A DNA stretch of 64,000 nt, taken from the NCBI GenBank assembly GCA_018333995.1, contig JAGXSG010000003.1:94461-158460 (forward strand), in the 5' to 3' direction. The notes beneath the pieces are model-generated. The model was not told the DNA's origin and did not search any database. It worked only from the letters and a program-made list of their open reading frames with translations. The DNA comes from Clostridiales bacterium. Lineage in GTDB: Bacteria; Actinomycetota; Coriobacteriia; Anaerosomatales; SLCP01. Shown in pieces: positions 47,160 through 55,531 of the stretch. The position numbers and the translations under genes are program-made. Numbering within the stretch: position 1 is the stretch's first letter; every line of letters begins with the position of its first letter.

Positions 47160-47798
47160 GTGCTCGACGACAACACCGCACCGGGTGGCTTTCCGATCGC
47201 CCACGACGACGAAAAGGCGCTCCGGCACCGGCTCGCGCACTCACACGTGGCGATCGTGGGCTGTGGCGGGCTCGGGAGCAACGCCGCCGTCATGCTCGTG
47301 CGCTCGGGGCTCGGCCGCGTCACGCTGATCGACTTCGATATCGTCGAAGAGGATAACCTCAACCGCCAGTACTTCTTTCGCGAGCACATCGGGATGCGAA
47401 AGACCGTCGCGCTTGCCGACGTACTACGCCGCATCATGCCAGATGTCGCTCTCACCATCGTCGATGAACGCATGACCGAGGAGAATTTGCTCGCCTCCGT
47501 CGATGGGGCCGACGTTGTCGTGGAGGCGGTCGACAGCGCCGAGACAAAAGCGATGATCGCGAACGTCGCCCTGCGCCACACGCCGCACATCCCGCTCGTA
47601 ACCGCCTCGGGGCTCGCAGGGTTCGCGACCGCCAACGACGTGCTCACTGAACGAATCGCCGAGAACTTCTACCTTGTGGGCGACTTGCACAGCGACGTGC
47701 GCCACGGGTTGCCACTGCTGGCATCACGGGTGGCGATCGCCGCCGGGCACCAGGCGCACGCGGCCATTCGCATCCTTCTCGGTCACACGGAGCCCTGA
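47160..47798 (+). CDS. ThiF/MoeB-type E1-like adenylyltransferase
   Basis: 212 residues. ATP-binding VAIVGCGGLGSNAAVMLVRSGLG, then LIDFDIVEEDNLNRQYFF and VVEAVDSAETKAMIAN are the E1-superfamily core. The C-terminal rhodanese domain and CxxC zinc pairs found in full-length MoeB proteins are absent, matching the short ThiF type of clostridia. It should activate the adjacent MoaD-like carrier. GTG at 47160 starts right after the carrier stop. Its last 75 bases overlap the convergent ArsR-type regulator gene. Confidence 0.88.
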   Translation: MLDDNTAPGGFPIAHDDEKALRHRLAHSHVAIVGCGGLGSNAAVMLVRSGLGRVTLIDFDIVEEDNLNRQYFFREHIGMRKTVALADVLRRIMPDVALTIVDERMTEENLLASVDGADVVVEAVDSAETKAMIANVALRHTPHIPLVTASGLAGFATANDVLTERIAENFYLVGDLHSDVRHGLPLLASRVAIAAGHQAHAAIRILLGHTEP

Positions 47799-48467
47799 TG
47801 CGTGTGGGCTCGCGAAGCCGTCGGCTATGTCGTAAGCGAACGAGTCCAGCGTATCGCGGTTCAGGCGATACATAAGCGCGGTCCCCACGGCGTGTGACGA
47901 GATCAGCTGGGCCTCGCCGAGCACCTTTAGGTGCTGCGAGATCGTCGATTGGGCCAGCGGGAGTCCCGAGAACACCTCTTGGCCCCTGCATTCACCGTGT
48001 TCGGCGATGATCTGAAGGATGCGGATGCGCGCCGGGTGAGCGAGGGCGCGGCCGACACGAGCAAGTTGCTCTGCGTCGATGTCGCGTGTTCGTACATACG
48101 TGCACGGTGCTCGTCTATCGACGATGAACGAACAAGTATCGACACTCAAACCCTTTAATCGATCGATCGGGGTCGAGTCGACCAGGTCGCACGCGGCCAC
48201 CAGATCGCACAGCGGGCGAGTGAGCGGGTGACTAAGATTGAGTCTGAAATACCTGGCACCTCCGCGCGCGCTCGAACTGATGAGTCCGATCCGCGACAGC
48301 TCGCGAAGTTCTGTGTGGAGCGCTCCCATACCGCCGCAGATGCCGCGCCCAAGCTCTCGCAGGTAAGGTTCGTGATCGGGATGTTTTGCGAAGCGCTCGA
48401 TCAATAGCGCGCGAGTCTTCCGGCCTATGAAGTAGTGCAACCTGCCCGGATACGGCGGCCTGCCCAT
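47724..48467 (-). CDS. two-domain winged-helix regulator (ArsR-type C-terminus)
   Basis: 247 residues. The N-terminal winged helix reads LIERFAKHPDHEPYLRELGRGICGGMGALHTELRELSRIGLISS, with ARYFRLNLSHPL as wing. The C-terminal ArsR domain reads LAHPARIRILQIIAEHGECRGQEVFSGLPLAQSTISQHLKVLGEAQLISSHAVGTALMYRLN. Between them are cysteines (DTCSF, APCTYV) that could sense metal or redox. It converges on and overlaps the AOR-moaD-thiF operon by 75 bases. It may control that operon, though this is only positional. ATG at 48467 has GGAGG 10 bases upstream. Confidence 0.8.
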   Translation of the reverse strand: MGRPPYPGRLHYFIGRKTRALLIERFAKHPDHEPYLRELGRGICGGMGALHTELRELSRIGLISSSARGGARYFRLNLSHPLTRPLCDLVAACDLVDSTPIDRLKGLSVDTCSFIVDRRAPCTYVRTRDIDAEQLARVGRALAHPARIRILQIIAEHGECRGQEVFSGLPLAQSTISQHLKVLGEAQLISSHAVGTALMYRLNRDTLDSFAYDIADGFASPHASGLRVTEKDANGRVRLVPGGDRHP

Positions 48468-48485
48468 GAGTGCCCTGCCTCCTCA

Positions 48486-48503
48486 GTCGGCCATATCGCC
48501 GAC
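48486..48503. promoter_or_regulatory. inverted repeat upstream of the two-domain regulator
   Basis: GTCGGC and GCCGAC arms flank 6 bases, 19 bases before the regulator start. Its spacing suits a dimeric repressor and suggests autoregulation. Confidence 0.35.
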
Positions 48504-48660
48504 GGCATCGGTACCGGGCGGTGCTCAATAACCCTCTGATTAGTTGGAACAATCGCTCCCACTTACTCGAGCGTTACCACGAGGACCCGGTGCCGCATGA
48601 CTCAGGCGAACCCTATCGCGCGCCTCCAAACCAGGGCTATCCAGCGGTCAACCCGACAAC

Positions 48661-49533
48661 CTACGAGAGACCGGCGCCGCCGAGGATCTCGGCTATCGCG
48701 TCGTCGACCCCGAGCGGCATGATGTGAACTCCGTGGGCAATCTCTCGTAACGCTCTAACCTGCTCGATGGCGAGCTCGATCGACTCGGCAAGAGGGTCTG
48801 ATGCGCGCTCGATCCGCTCAGCAATGTGATCGGGCACCATGAGGCCGGCGAGCCGCTCGTTGATAAACTTCACGACACGGGGACTCTTGAGCAGCAATAT
48901 CCCTGCAATGAGCTTGACCCCGGTGGGGCGCAGGTCGGCGGCGGAGCGGGCGAATTTGTCTATGTCGAAGACCGCTTGCGTCTGGAAGAACGCCGCGCCC
49001 GTCTCGATCTTGCGCAACGCTCGCTCGCGCTGGACGTCCCACGGCTCGGCCTCGAGAAACGCTGCTGCGCCCAGGTAAAAGCCGGTTCCTCCCGCTAGCT
49101 CGCGACCCTGCATGTCGTGGCCTTCGTTCATACCGCGGGCAACTGCGAGGAGCTGCGTTGAGTCAAGGTCAAAGACGCCCTTGGCCGCTGGGTAATCGCC
49201 GCCGCGAGGATCGTCGCCAGTGACCACGAGCAGATTCTCGAGCCCGAGCGTCCATGCGGCGAGCAGATCAGACTGGAGCGCAAGACGATTGCGGTCCCGG
49301 CAGGTCTGCTGAAAGATCGGTTCGAAGCCCATTTCAAGCACCGTTCGAGAGGCGGCCAGGCTCGAAAGATGCAGCGTCGCACCCTGATTGTCGGTCACGT
49401 TGAGCGCGTGGCACGACGGCCCGAGTACGGCGACCGACTTGCGCATGGCGGCCATGTCGGTACCGAGCGGCGGCGCGACCTCGCCGGTCACGACGAACTC
49501 GCCGCGCTCCAGGGCGTCGCGCAGGCGGCTCAT
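48661..49533 (-). CDS. metF: methylenetetrahydrofolate reductase
   Basis: 290 residues of the MTHFR TIM barrel. FVVTGEVAPPLGTD opens the barrel with the catalytic Glu. HALNVTDNQGATLHLSSLA, PIFQQTCRDRNRLALQSDLL, NLLVVTGDDPRGGDYPAAKGVFDLDS, FFQTQAVFDIDKF and GVKLIAGILLLKSPRVVKFIN are flavin and folate contacts. It reduces methylene-THF to methyl-THF. The ATG overlaps the metV stop by four bases. Together with MetV it forms the acetogen-type MetVF complex. Confidence 0.93.
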   Translation of the reverse strand: MSRLRDALERGEFVVTGEVAPPLGTDMAAMRKSVAVLGPSCHALNVTDNQGATLHLSSLAASRTVLEMGFEPIFQQTCRDRNRLALQSDLLAAWTLGLENLLVVTGDDPRGGDYPAAKGVFDLDSTQLLAVARGMNEGHDMQGRELAGGTGFYLGAAAFLEAEPWDVQRERALRKIETGAAFFQTQAVFDIDKFARSAADLRPTGVKLIAGILLLKSPRVVKFINERLAGLMVPDHIAERIERASDPLAESIELAIEQVRALREIAHGVHIMPLGVDDAIAEILGGAGLS

Positions 49534-50198
49534 CGGCGGCTCTTCCCGCGCTCGCCGCGCAGGTTCACGCTGCCAGGCTTGAGCTTCTTGCTGTGGTCCT
49601 TGGGAGCGAGCGCGCCAAAGCCAGAGCGGTCCTGCTCGACCAGGCGACGGCGGATGAGCACGTGCGTGCACTCGCGATCAGTCACGACCTCACACATACC
49701 GTCCCACATGCCGCCGCACGGACCGTTGAGCAGGCCCTTGGGGCACGTCGTAACGGGACAGATACCTGCAGTGAGGTCGAGTACGCACTCGCCACACATC
49801 TGACAACGCTCCTCGAACACGCCGTGACGCACGACGTTGCCAAGAAATGCGCTTTCAAGACCCGGGAAGACAGGTTTGGAGGTTGCGTCGGCGACAGTCT
49901 GGACACCCGCGCCACACGAAAGCACGAGCACCGCATCGGCCTCCCCGATGCCACCGGAGTGGCGTCGCGTTTCCAACCGCGTACCACCGGAGTGACAGGC
50001 AACTTCGCCTACCGCCCAGCCGGTAACCTCTCGGCCGGATTCCTTGAGGCGCACAATCGCGTTGCGGATTTCGTTCTCACCGCCAGTCCCGGCAATGGTG
50101 GCGCACTGACCGCATCCCATAATGAAGACGCGTTTCGCTTGCACCTCATCGAGGTTGGCGATGACGCGCTCCCACTCGCGTGGTCTGGTGATGATCAT
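49530..50198 (-). CDS. metV: MetV-type zinc/Fe-S partner of methylenetetrahydrofolate reductase
   Basis: 222 residues. RVFIMGCGQCATIAGTGGE at the N-terminus, VLSCGAGVQTVAD in the middle and the cysteine-rich C-terminus with CQMCGECVLDLTAGICPVTTCPKGLLNGPCGG, which is the MTHFR_C domain signature. In acetogens MetV joins MetF and transfers electrons in the methyl branch. ATG at 50198 overlaps the metH stop by four bases (50195-50198), and its own stop overlaps metF by four bases, so the three are tightly coupled. Confidence 0.9.
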   Translation of the reverse strand: MIITRPREWERVIANLDEVQAKRVFIMGCGQCATIAGTGGENEIRNAIVRLKESGREVTGWAVGEVACHSGGTRLETRRHSGGIGEADAVLVLSCGAGVQTVADATSKPVFPGLESAFLGNVVRHGVFEERCQMCGECVLDLTAGICPVTTCPKGLLNGPCGGMWDGMCEVVTDRECTHVLIRRRLVEQDRSGFGALAPKDHSKKLKPGSVNLRGERGKSRR

Positions 50199-52636
50199 CT
50201 CGGCCCCTTCGACCCGAGCGCCTCGCTCACGAGCCGTACGCACCCCGGTGCGTCGTCTGAGTATCCCGCACCGACGCGAGCCGCCCACTCCCCGGTCACT
50301 ACCGCGCCTCCCACCAGCACCGGCACACCGCCGTGGTGTGCGGCGATCAGGCGAACGGTCTCCTCCATCGCTCCAAGCGTCGTGGTCATGAGTGCCGAGA
50401 GACATACTGCGTCCGCCTCGGCGGCGGCCTCCAGGACCCTCTCGGGGGCCACGTCGACACCGAGATCGTTCACCGCAAATCCCTGGCTTTCGAGAAGCGA
50501 CACGCAAATGTCTTTGCCGATGGAGTGGATGTCACCTTTGACGGTAGCAAACACGACACGTCCCGCAGGCTCGTCGCCGCCCTCGGGCAAGTAGGTCTTG
50601 ACCCGCGCGACGGCGACTTTCATAGCCTCCGCGGCGACCATGAGCTGCGGTAAGAACACCTCACCCCTGCCAAACGAGTCACCGAGTGACTGCATCGCCG
50701 GCGTGAGGACCTCACCGATGAGCCGGTCGGGGGCGGTGCCGGACACGACAACCTCGTCAACGAGCGCCGGTGCCCCATCGATGTCGCCACGAGCGACCGC
50801 GACCGCAAGCCGCACAGCGGCGTCGGGGGCGGCGGTGCCGTCAGCGACGTCCGAGGCGCCATCCGCTGCGCCGGCGGCCTTATCGAGCGCGCTTGCAAGC
50901 GCCGCATCCCACGCGGCCCATGCATCGCCGTGGGCGTAAGCGTTCGAGCCGGCGGCGCGCGCGCTGTTCACGACATCGATCGCGCCACGCACAACCACGT
51001 CAGATGGATTGACAATAGCCGCATCGAGTCCAGCGACACCCGCGACCGTAGCGAAGGCGGCGTTGAGGACGGGACGGTCGGGCAGACCGTGACTCACGTT
51101 GCTCACTCCGAGGAGCGTCGAAATACCGAGCTTCTTGACAGCCTCCATCGCATCGACCGTCACGCGTGGAGCGCTCGTGTCGGTGGCTGCGGTCATCACG
51201 AGCGTGTCGGCAACAAGGTCGCGGTCGCGCATGCCGAGCGCGTGGGCGCGCGCGCGAATGCGCTCGACGATGCGCACGCGTCCCTCGGCGGTCGGCGGGA
51301 TCCCGTCATCGTCGAGCGCAAGCGCGACCACGGCCGCGCCGTAGCGGGCCGCGAGCGGAAGAACGGTGCCGAGGGAATCCTCGGCACCGTTCACGGAGTT
51401 CACGAGGGCGCGGCCGGGGTAGGCGCTCAGCGCCGCCTCGAGAGCCGCCGCATCCGTCGTATCAAGCACGAGCGGCACGTCGGCGGTGCCCGAGAGCGCG
51501 AGCACGGCGGCGCTGAGCGCCTCGCGCGCGTCAACATCCGCGGCCCCTACGTTCACGTCGAGTGCGTCGGCACCAGCAGCCTGCTGCTCGGCCGCGTAGG
51601 CGCGCACGACCGACATCGAGCCTGCGGCCAACGAGTGTGCGAGCTCCGGCTTGCCGGTGGGGTTAATGCGCTCGCCGATCACCGCGACAGGCCCGCCTGC
51701 GCCGATGATCGCAAGCCCGCGCGGTCCGGCGAGCACTGTTCCGGGTAGCCCGGTGCGACCCGATCGCACAGGCACGCTCTTGGCAAAGTCCGCGATCGCG
51801 CCGGTAAACGACGGCGTCGACCCGCAACACGAGCCCACGAGCGAGGCCCCTGCCTCTACGAAGCGCGCGGCGAACAGCCCCATTTCATCGGCGGTGCCGG
51901 GAAAGACCGTCACACCGTCGGCGAGGGTTGGCATCCCGGCGTTGGGCTGCGCAATGATCGGCAGGGCCGTCGTCGCAGCCATCACCTCGACGATCGGCAA
52001 CATCTGTGCGGGCCCAAGACCGCAGTTCACTCCAACCGCGTCGGCGCCTGCGGCTTCGAGCACTACCGCTGCGACCTCGGGGCCGGTTCCTGAAAGATCC
52101 ATGACTCCGCCCGCACTGAACGTCACGGTCACCAGCACCGGAAGATCGCACACGCTGCGCGCGGCAAGCACAGCGCATCGGGCCTCAGCTATGTCGGTCA
52201 TCGTCTCGATGAGGATGGCGTCGGGCTTCTCGGCAGCCAAAGCGGCGATCTGCTCGGCGAATATCTCGAAAACCTCATCGAAGACGGCCCGCCCGAGCGG
52301 TTCGAGCACGAGTCCTGTAGGGCCCACGTCGGCTAGCACATGCTGCGCACCGGACTCGCGCGCGAGTCGCACGGAAGCGCGGTTCAACCCCTCCACCTGG
52401 TCCGCAAGGCCATACTCGGCAAGTTTCGCCCGCGATCCGCCAAAAGAGTTCGTAGTCACGCACTCCGCGCCGGTGATGACGTACGCACTGTGGATATCAC
52501 GCACGATTTCCGGTGCCGTCACGTTGAGTTGGACCGGACACTGCTCTGCGGGGATCCCAAAGCGCTGCAGCATGGTGCCAAACCCGCCGTCGATCACGAG
52601 CACGTCTCTTCCGAGCCTCATCGAGATGTCAGGCAT
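50195..52636 (-). CDS. metH: corrinoid-dependent methionine synthase (homocysteine, folate and B12 domains)
   Basis: 813 residues. The homocysteine-binding zinc barrel runs from LVIDGGFGTMLQRFGIP and holds GVNCGLGPAQM and GSCCGSTPSF (three zinc Cys). The pterin-binding barrel has VIGERINPTGKPELAHSLAAG and ALDVNVGA. The C-terminal helical cap and cobalamin domain have DIHSIGKDICVSLLESQGFAVNDLGVD with the His ligand (DxHxxG), and CLSALMTTT. The C-terminal AdoMet reactivation domain of E. coli MetH is missing, as in many anaerobes. ATG at 52636 has GGAGGT 9 bases upstream. First gene of metH-metV-metF. Confidence 0.94.
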   Translation of the reverse strand: MPDISMRLGRDVLVIDGGFGTMLQRFGIPAEQCPVQLNVTAPEIVRDIHSAYVITGAECVTTNSFGGSRAKLAEYGLADQVEGLNRASVRLARESGAQHVLADVGPTGLVLEPLGRAVFDEVFEIFAEQIAALAAEKPDAILIETMTDIAEARCAVLAARSVCDLPVLVTVTFSAGGVMDLSGTGPEVAAVVLEAAGADAVGVNCGLGPAQMLPIVEVMAATTALPIIAQPNAGMPTLADGVTVFPGTADEMGLFAARFVEAGASLVGSCCGSTPSFTGAIADFAKSVPVRSGRTGLPGTVLAGPRGLAIIGAGGPVAVIGERINPTGKPELAHSLAAGSMSVVRAYAAEQQAAGADALDVNVGAADVDAREALSAAVLALSGTADVPLVLDTTDAAALEAALSAYPGRALVNSVNGAEDSLGTVLPLAARYGAAVVALALDDDGIPPTAEGRVRIVERIRARAHALGMRDRDLVADTLVMTAATDTSAPRVTVDAMEAVKKLGISTLLGVSNVSHGLPDRPVLNAAFATVAGVAGLDAAIVNPSDVVVRGAIDVVNSARAAGSNAYAHGDAWAAWDAALASALDKAAGAADGASDVADGTAAPDAAVRLAVAVARGDIDGAPALVDEVVVSGTAPDRLIGEVLTPAMQSLGDSFGRGEVFLPQLMVAAEAMKVAVARVKTYLPEGGDEPAGRVVFATVKGDIHSIGKDICVSLLESQGFAVNDLGVDVAPERVLEAAAEADAVCLSALMTTTLGAMEETVRLIAAHHGGVPVLVGGAVVTGEWAARVGAGYSDDAPGCVRLVSEALGSKGPR

Positions 52637-52729
52637 TCCTGGTCTACCTCCGGGTCAACAAGCCGAGCGTGGTCGCCACTGGTGGTCGCCACGGGTGGTC
52701 GCGCTGGCACGCATGCTCACGTGCCCAGA

Positions 52730-53389
52730 CTACTCGACGATGATGGCACCTTTCTTTCCATCCCCGCCACACACGATGTCGTACGTGCCCGGCTGCAACG
52801 CCGGCAACTTCACCGTCGCACCGGAAGAGATGTCCTCGGCGACTCCTAGTTGCGGGAACTTGATGTTGGTCCGGCAATCGGTGGCCGGACCGAAGGCAAG
52901 CTCAAGTGGCACGCCCGCTTTGGCGAGGATGTATGCCGGCTCGAAGCCTTGCTTGTCGACGATACCGATACGCTGGACGGCGCCGTCCGCGGCGAGCTCC
53001 ATCGGCGTGGCGTCAGCGGAAGTGACCGCAAGGTAGCGCGATGCGATCAACTCGGCGCGGATAGAATCCTCGGACACAACCGTTGAGTCGTACGCAACGT
53101 TCAACACGAGGCCCTCAGGATCGAGCGTGGCCGTGCCGACCCCTTCAATGCCCATGAGCGCCTCGAACATGTGCACAGACTCATGCTGAATGTCGCTACC
53201 CTCAAGCAGGCGGACCGGAAAATCGGCCGAGGTGTCGGTTTCCGCGTTGGTCATGACTCTAGAGATGGCGGCATCCGGTTGCTTCACGCTCTCTGGCGTG
53301 CCCGGGTCAGCCACAAGCATGACGATGACGCCGACGAGGGCTGCCGCTATCGCAACAAGGACGGGCACATGCAGTTGTTTCGGGAACAT
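52730..53389 (-). CDS. membrane-anchored protein with HMA-like and cupredoxin-like domains
   Basis: 219 residues. One membrane helix at the N-terminus (LHVPVLVAIAAALVGVIVMLVA). Residues about 65-130 follow the heavy-metal-associated ferredoxin-like pattern (QHESVHMFEALMGIEGVGTATLDPEGLVLNVAYDSTVVSEDSIRAELIA) but lack the CxxC. The last 85 residues resemble a cupredoxin_1 domain (VPLELAFGPATDCRTNIKFPQLGVAEDI, LPALQPGTYDIVCGGDGKKGAIIVE) with two Cys. A role in copper or other metal handling outside the membrane is inferred. ATG at 53389 has AGAGGG upstream. Confidence 0.7.
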   Translation of the reverse strand: MFPKQLHVPVLVAIAAALVGVIVMLVADPGTPESVKQPDAAISRVMTNAETDTSADFPVRLLEGSDIQHESVHMFEALMGIEGVGTATLDPEGLVLNVAYDSTVVSEDSIRAELIASRYLAVTSADATPMELAADGAVQRIGIVDKQGFEPAYILAKAGVPLELAFGPATDCRTNIKFPQLGVAEDISSGATVKLPALQPGTYDIVCGGDGKKGAIIVE

Positions 53390-53722
53390 CGGAGCCCTCT
53401 CCGGCTCGGTAACTGGTCTCGTACGGGGCACGCGCGGACAGGGTCCATCCTGTGGATTCTGGGGATAGTGTGGATAAGCCCCCCGTTCGAACCAGTCTAG
53501 CGGCGATAGCGACCGCTTGTCATCTCGCTGCAACAAATTTGCGCAGATCCGTTGTATCTGTCGCGTGATGGCGCATAATCCTAATTGCGAGGTCGTTGAA
53601 GAACTCGAATGGGCCTGAAGCCGCAAGGACGATGGTTCGCTCGGGGAAATCGGCGGCCTCGCCTCGTATTGCGAAAAATCCCCACCGTACCCGAAGTTCA
53701 TGACCGCGGCACGGACACCCGG
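53390..53722. other. 333-base intergenic region, no gene found
   Basis: Between the cupredoxin-like gene and the two-CW gene. Frames here lack RBS or family features. A weak minus-strand promoter pattern (ATGACA, 18 bases, TAGACT) lies upstream of the cupredoxin-like gene. I recognise no riboswitch or RNA. Confidence 0.5.
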
Positions 53723-54034
53723 CTACTCAACGCACGTGCGCCTCACGAGGTCCTCGTCTGAGACAAGCGTGAACGCCTCTTCGACCTGGACGCGTGCGTA
53801 AAACGCGCACTTCCGGCAGACGTGGATCTTTATCTCGTACGGCCCGGCAGAAGAGCCGTCGCAGTACGTCCCCTCGATCACCCAGCATGCGCGCCCTGCG
53901 GCAACTCCCTCGTGCACTCCAGCGAGCGCTTCACACGCCGACGCGGGACACCGTGCCCCCTCGCGGGATCGAGGTCCGCCTGGACCCCTTCCGCACCCCT
54001 GATATTCCCAGCAGTTGAGCTTGCCGTTTTCCAT
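53723..54034 (-). CDS. two-CW domain protein
   Basis: 103 residues. It opens with NCWEYQGCGRGPGG, has a second Cys-Trp in GRACWVIEGTYCDG and a CRKCAFYARVQVEE tail; this spacing matches the small two-CW domain found in anaerobes and Thermodesulfobacteria, thought to bind metal or a cluster. Eight Cys are present. Function unknown. The RBS GGAGAGG lies upstream of ATG 54034. Confidence 0.75.
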   Translation of the reverse strand: MENGKLNCWEYQGCGRGPGGPRSREGARCPASACEALAGVHEGVAAGRACWVIEGTYCDGSSAGPYEIKIHVCRKCAFYARVQVEEAFTLVSDEDLVRRTCVE

Positions 54035-54093
54035 CGAGCGGGATGGTCCTCTCCTCAGGCGATCATCAAGAGAGACCCACCTTCGTGAGCCGC

Positions 54094-54110
54094 CCTTAGC
54101 TTAGCTAAGG
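54094..54110. promoter_or_regulatory. 17-bp palindrome between the two-CW and EamA genes
   Basis: CCTTAGC and GCTAAGG arms flank TTA. The TTAGNTTAG core is like, but one base shorter than, DtxR/IdeR/MntR operator sequences. It lies 60 bases upstream of the two-CW gene. A metal-dependent repressor site is possible. Confidence 0.35.
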
Positions 54111-54391
54111 TTGTGCCAATCGGAATGGATGCCACGACGCCCGGAAAGGGGCCGACCCGGGGTGTGGCGCCCGGGCCGGAAGGGAGAGCGATGCGCGGTA
54201 GGCATGGCACCAGCTCCGCTCCCACGGTAACGCGCATCGCAAGAGCAGTGGTGAAATCCGCGCTACCTGTCTGTTACATGCCTGTTGCATCTTGGTCCAG
54301 GTTTCGGGATGCATCTTCGCCCCACACAGGAGTATGCTGTGCCGATTGGCATCCGCGCTCTGCGCTCTCTCGGGCATCGAAAGGACCACCC

Positions 54392-55393
54392 GTGCCGCGA
54401 GTACCGCTCACCAAACTCATCGCTGCCTTCGCAGCCCTTTACATAGTTTGGGGCTCCACATACCTCGCGATTCGCATCGGGCTTGAACACGACATGCCGC
54501 CTACGCTGTTTACCGGAGTGCGCCTCGCGGCCGCCGGCGCCATCCTGCTTGCATTCGCGCGCCTGCGCGGCTGGCGCCTCAACCTCTCCGCGCACGACCT
54601 GAAGACCCTCACAATCGTAGGCATCTTCCTGCTATGCGGCGGCATGTATTTCACCGTGCTCGCCGAAATGTACATCCCGTCGAGCCTCTCGGCGCTCATC
54701 GTCGCGGTCGTGCCGCTATGGGTAGCCGGCGCCGAGTGGCTGCTTCGCGGCTTCGAGCGTCCCACGGGACGCGGGATCGCCGGTCTCGTCATCGGCTTTA
54801 TCGGTCTTGGCGTGCTCATGTGGCCGCGCATCACGGGCCTCCACGGATCAAGCGCCGAGTGGATCGGGGTCGCGCTGCAGGTGTTCGCGACCCTGTTGTG
54901 GACCACCGGCTCGCTCATCTCCAAGCGCCGCCCGGTCAAAGTCAACGCTATCGTCGCCACCGGATACGAACTCGCGATCGCCGGAATTCTCCTTACCGCG
55001 CTCGGGATCGTCCTGGGTGAAGCGCCCCTGATGGCAGCTGTAACGCCCACAGGCATGTGGGTGCTCGCATACCTCACCGTCTTTGGGTCGTGCATCGCGT
55101 TCACCGCGTTCGTGTGGTTGCTGGCAAACGTGCCCACTTCGAAGGTCATGACGTACACCTACGTCAACCCTGTCGTCGCGGTATTCCTCGGATGGGCGGC
55201 CGGAGTACTCGGCGTCATAGCGACACCCGAACCGGTTGACGCATGGGTAATCGCTGGCATGACGATTATCGTCGTCGGCGTCGCGCTCACTACGACCGCA
55301 CCCACGCGCGCGTCCGCACACGCTTCCACGCCATCTCCACAACCGATTCACGCCTCCTACGCCACCGCAGGAGATACTCGTAAGCAACCATAG
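54392..55393 (+). CDS. EamA/DMT-superfamily exporter
   Basis: 333 residues with about ten membrane helices in two EamA halves: LIAAFAALYIVWGSTYLAIRIGLE with the family VWGSTYLAIR motif, TGVRLAAAGAILLAFARLRGW, and in the second half TLLWTTGSLISKRR and VMTYTYVNPVVAVFLGW. Related proteins export amino acids or purines. GTG at 54392 opens right before the first helix; a longer frame from 54113 would cover non-coding DNA. A strong hairpin follows. Confidence 0.88.
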   Translation: MPRVPLTKLIAAFAALYIVWGSTYLAIRIGLEHDMPPTLFTGVRLAAAGAILLAFARLRGWRLNLSAHDLKTLTIVGIFLLCGGMYFTVLAEMYIPSSLSALIVAVVPLWVAGAEWLLRGFERPTGRGIAGLVIGFIGLGVLMWPRITGLHGSSAEWIGVALQVFATLLWTTGSLISKRRPVKVNAIVATGYELAIAGILLTALGIVLGEAPLMAAVTPTGMWVLAYLTVFGSCIAFTAFVWLLANVPTSKVMTYTYVNPVVAVFLGWAAGVLGVIATPEPVDAWVIAGMTIIVVGVALTTTAPTRASAHASTPSPQPIHASYATAGDTRKQP

Positions 55394-55427
55394 AAGTGAT
55401 AAAGCAGACGTACCCCCCCCCTCTTCT

Positions 55428-55463
55428 GAGAACAGGCCTCCGACCCCCCGGGGGCCTGTTCTC
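55428..55463 (+). terminator. terminator-like hairpin after the EamA exporter gene
   Basis: GAGAACAGGCC (55428-55438) and GGCCTGTTCTC (55453-55463) form a perfect 11-bp stem, extendable by two more pairs, around a C-rich loop. It follows the EamA stop by 34 bases. The T tract is short (GTTG). Confidence 0.65.
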
Positions 55464-55531
55464 GTTGCGCGACCCACCTTCACGTAATTGCGGGTACTAT
55501 CTAACCGCCCACCCGCCTTCCGAGGAGTCAC

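Noticed and set aside
49530..50507. Extended MetV frame starting at 50507
   Set aside because: The extra residues lie inside metH in another frame; ATG 50198 gives the conserved N-terminus and a 4-bp overlap.
53390..53722. Cyclic-di-GMP riboswitch in the gap before the two-CW gene
   Set aside because: Required conserved core segments are not present on either strand.
54055..54237. 60-residue minus-strand frame upstream of the two-CW gene
   Set aside because: No Shine-Dalgarno, no family features, and it spans the palindrome; likely non-coding.
54113..54391. Riboswitch upstream of the EamA exporter
   Set aside because: GC-rich stretches could fold, but I could not match any riboswitch consensus by eye.
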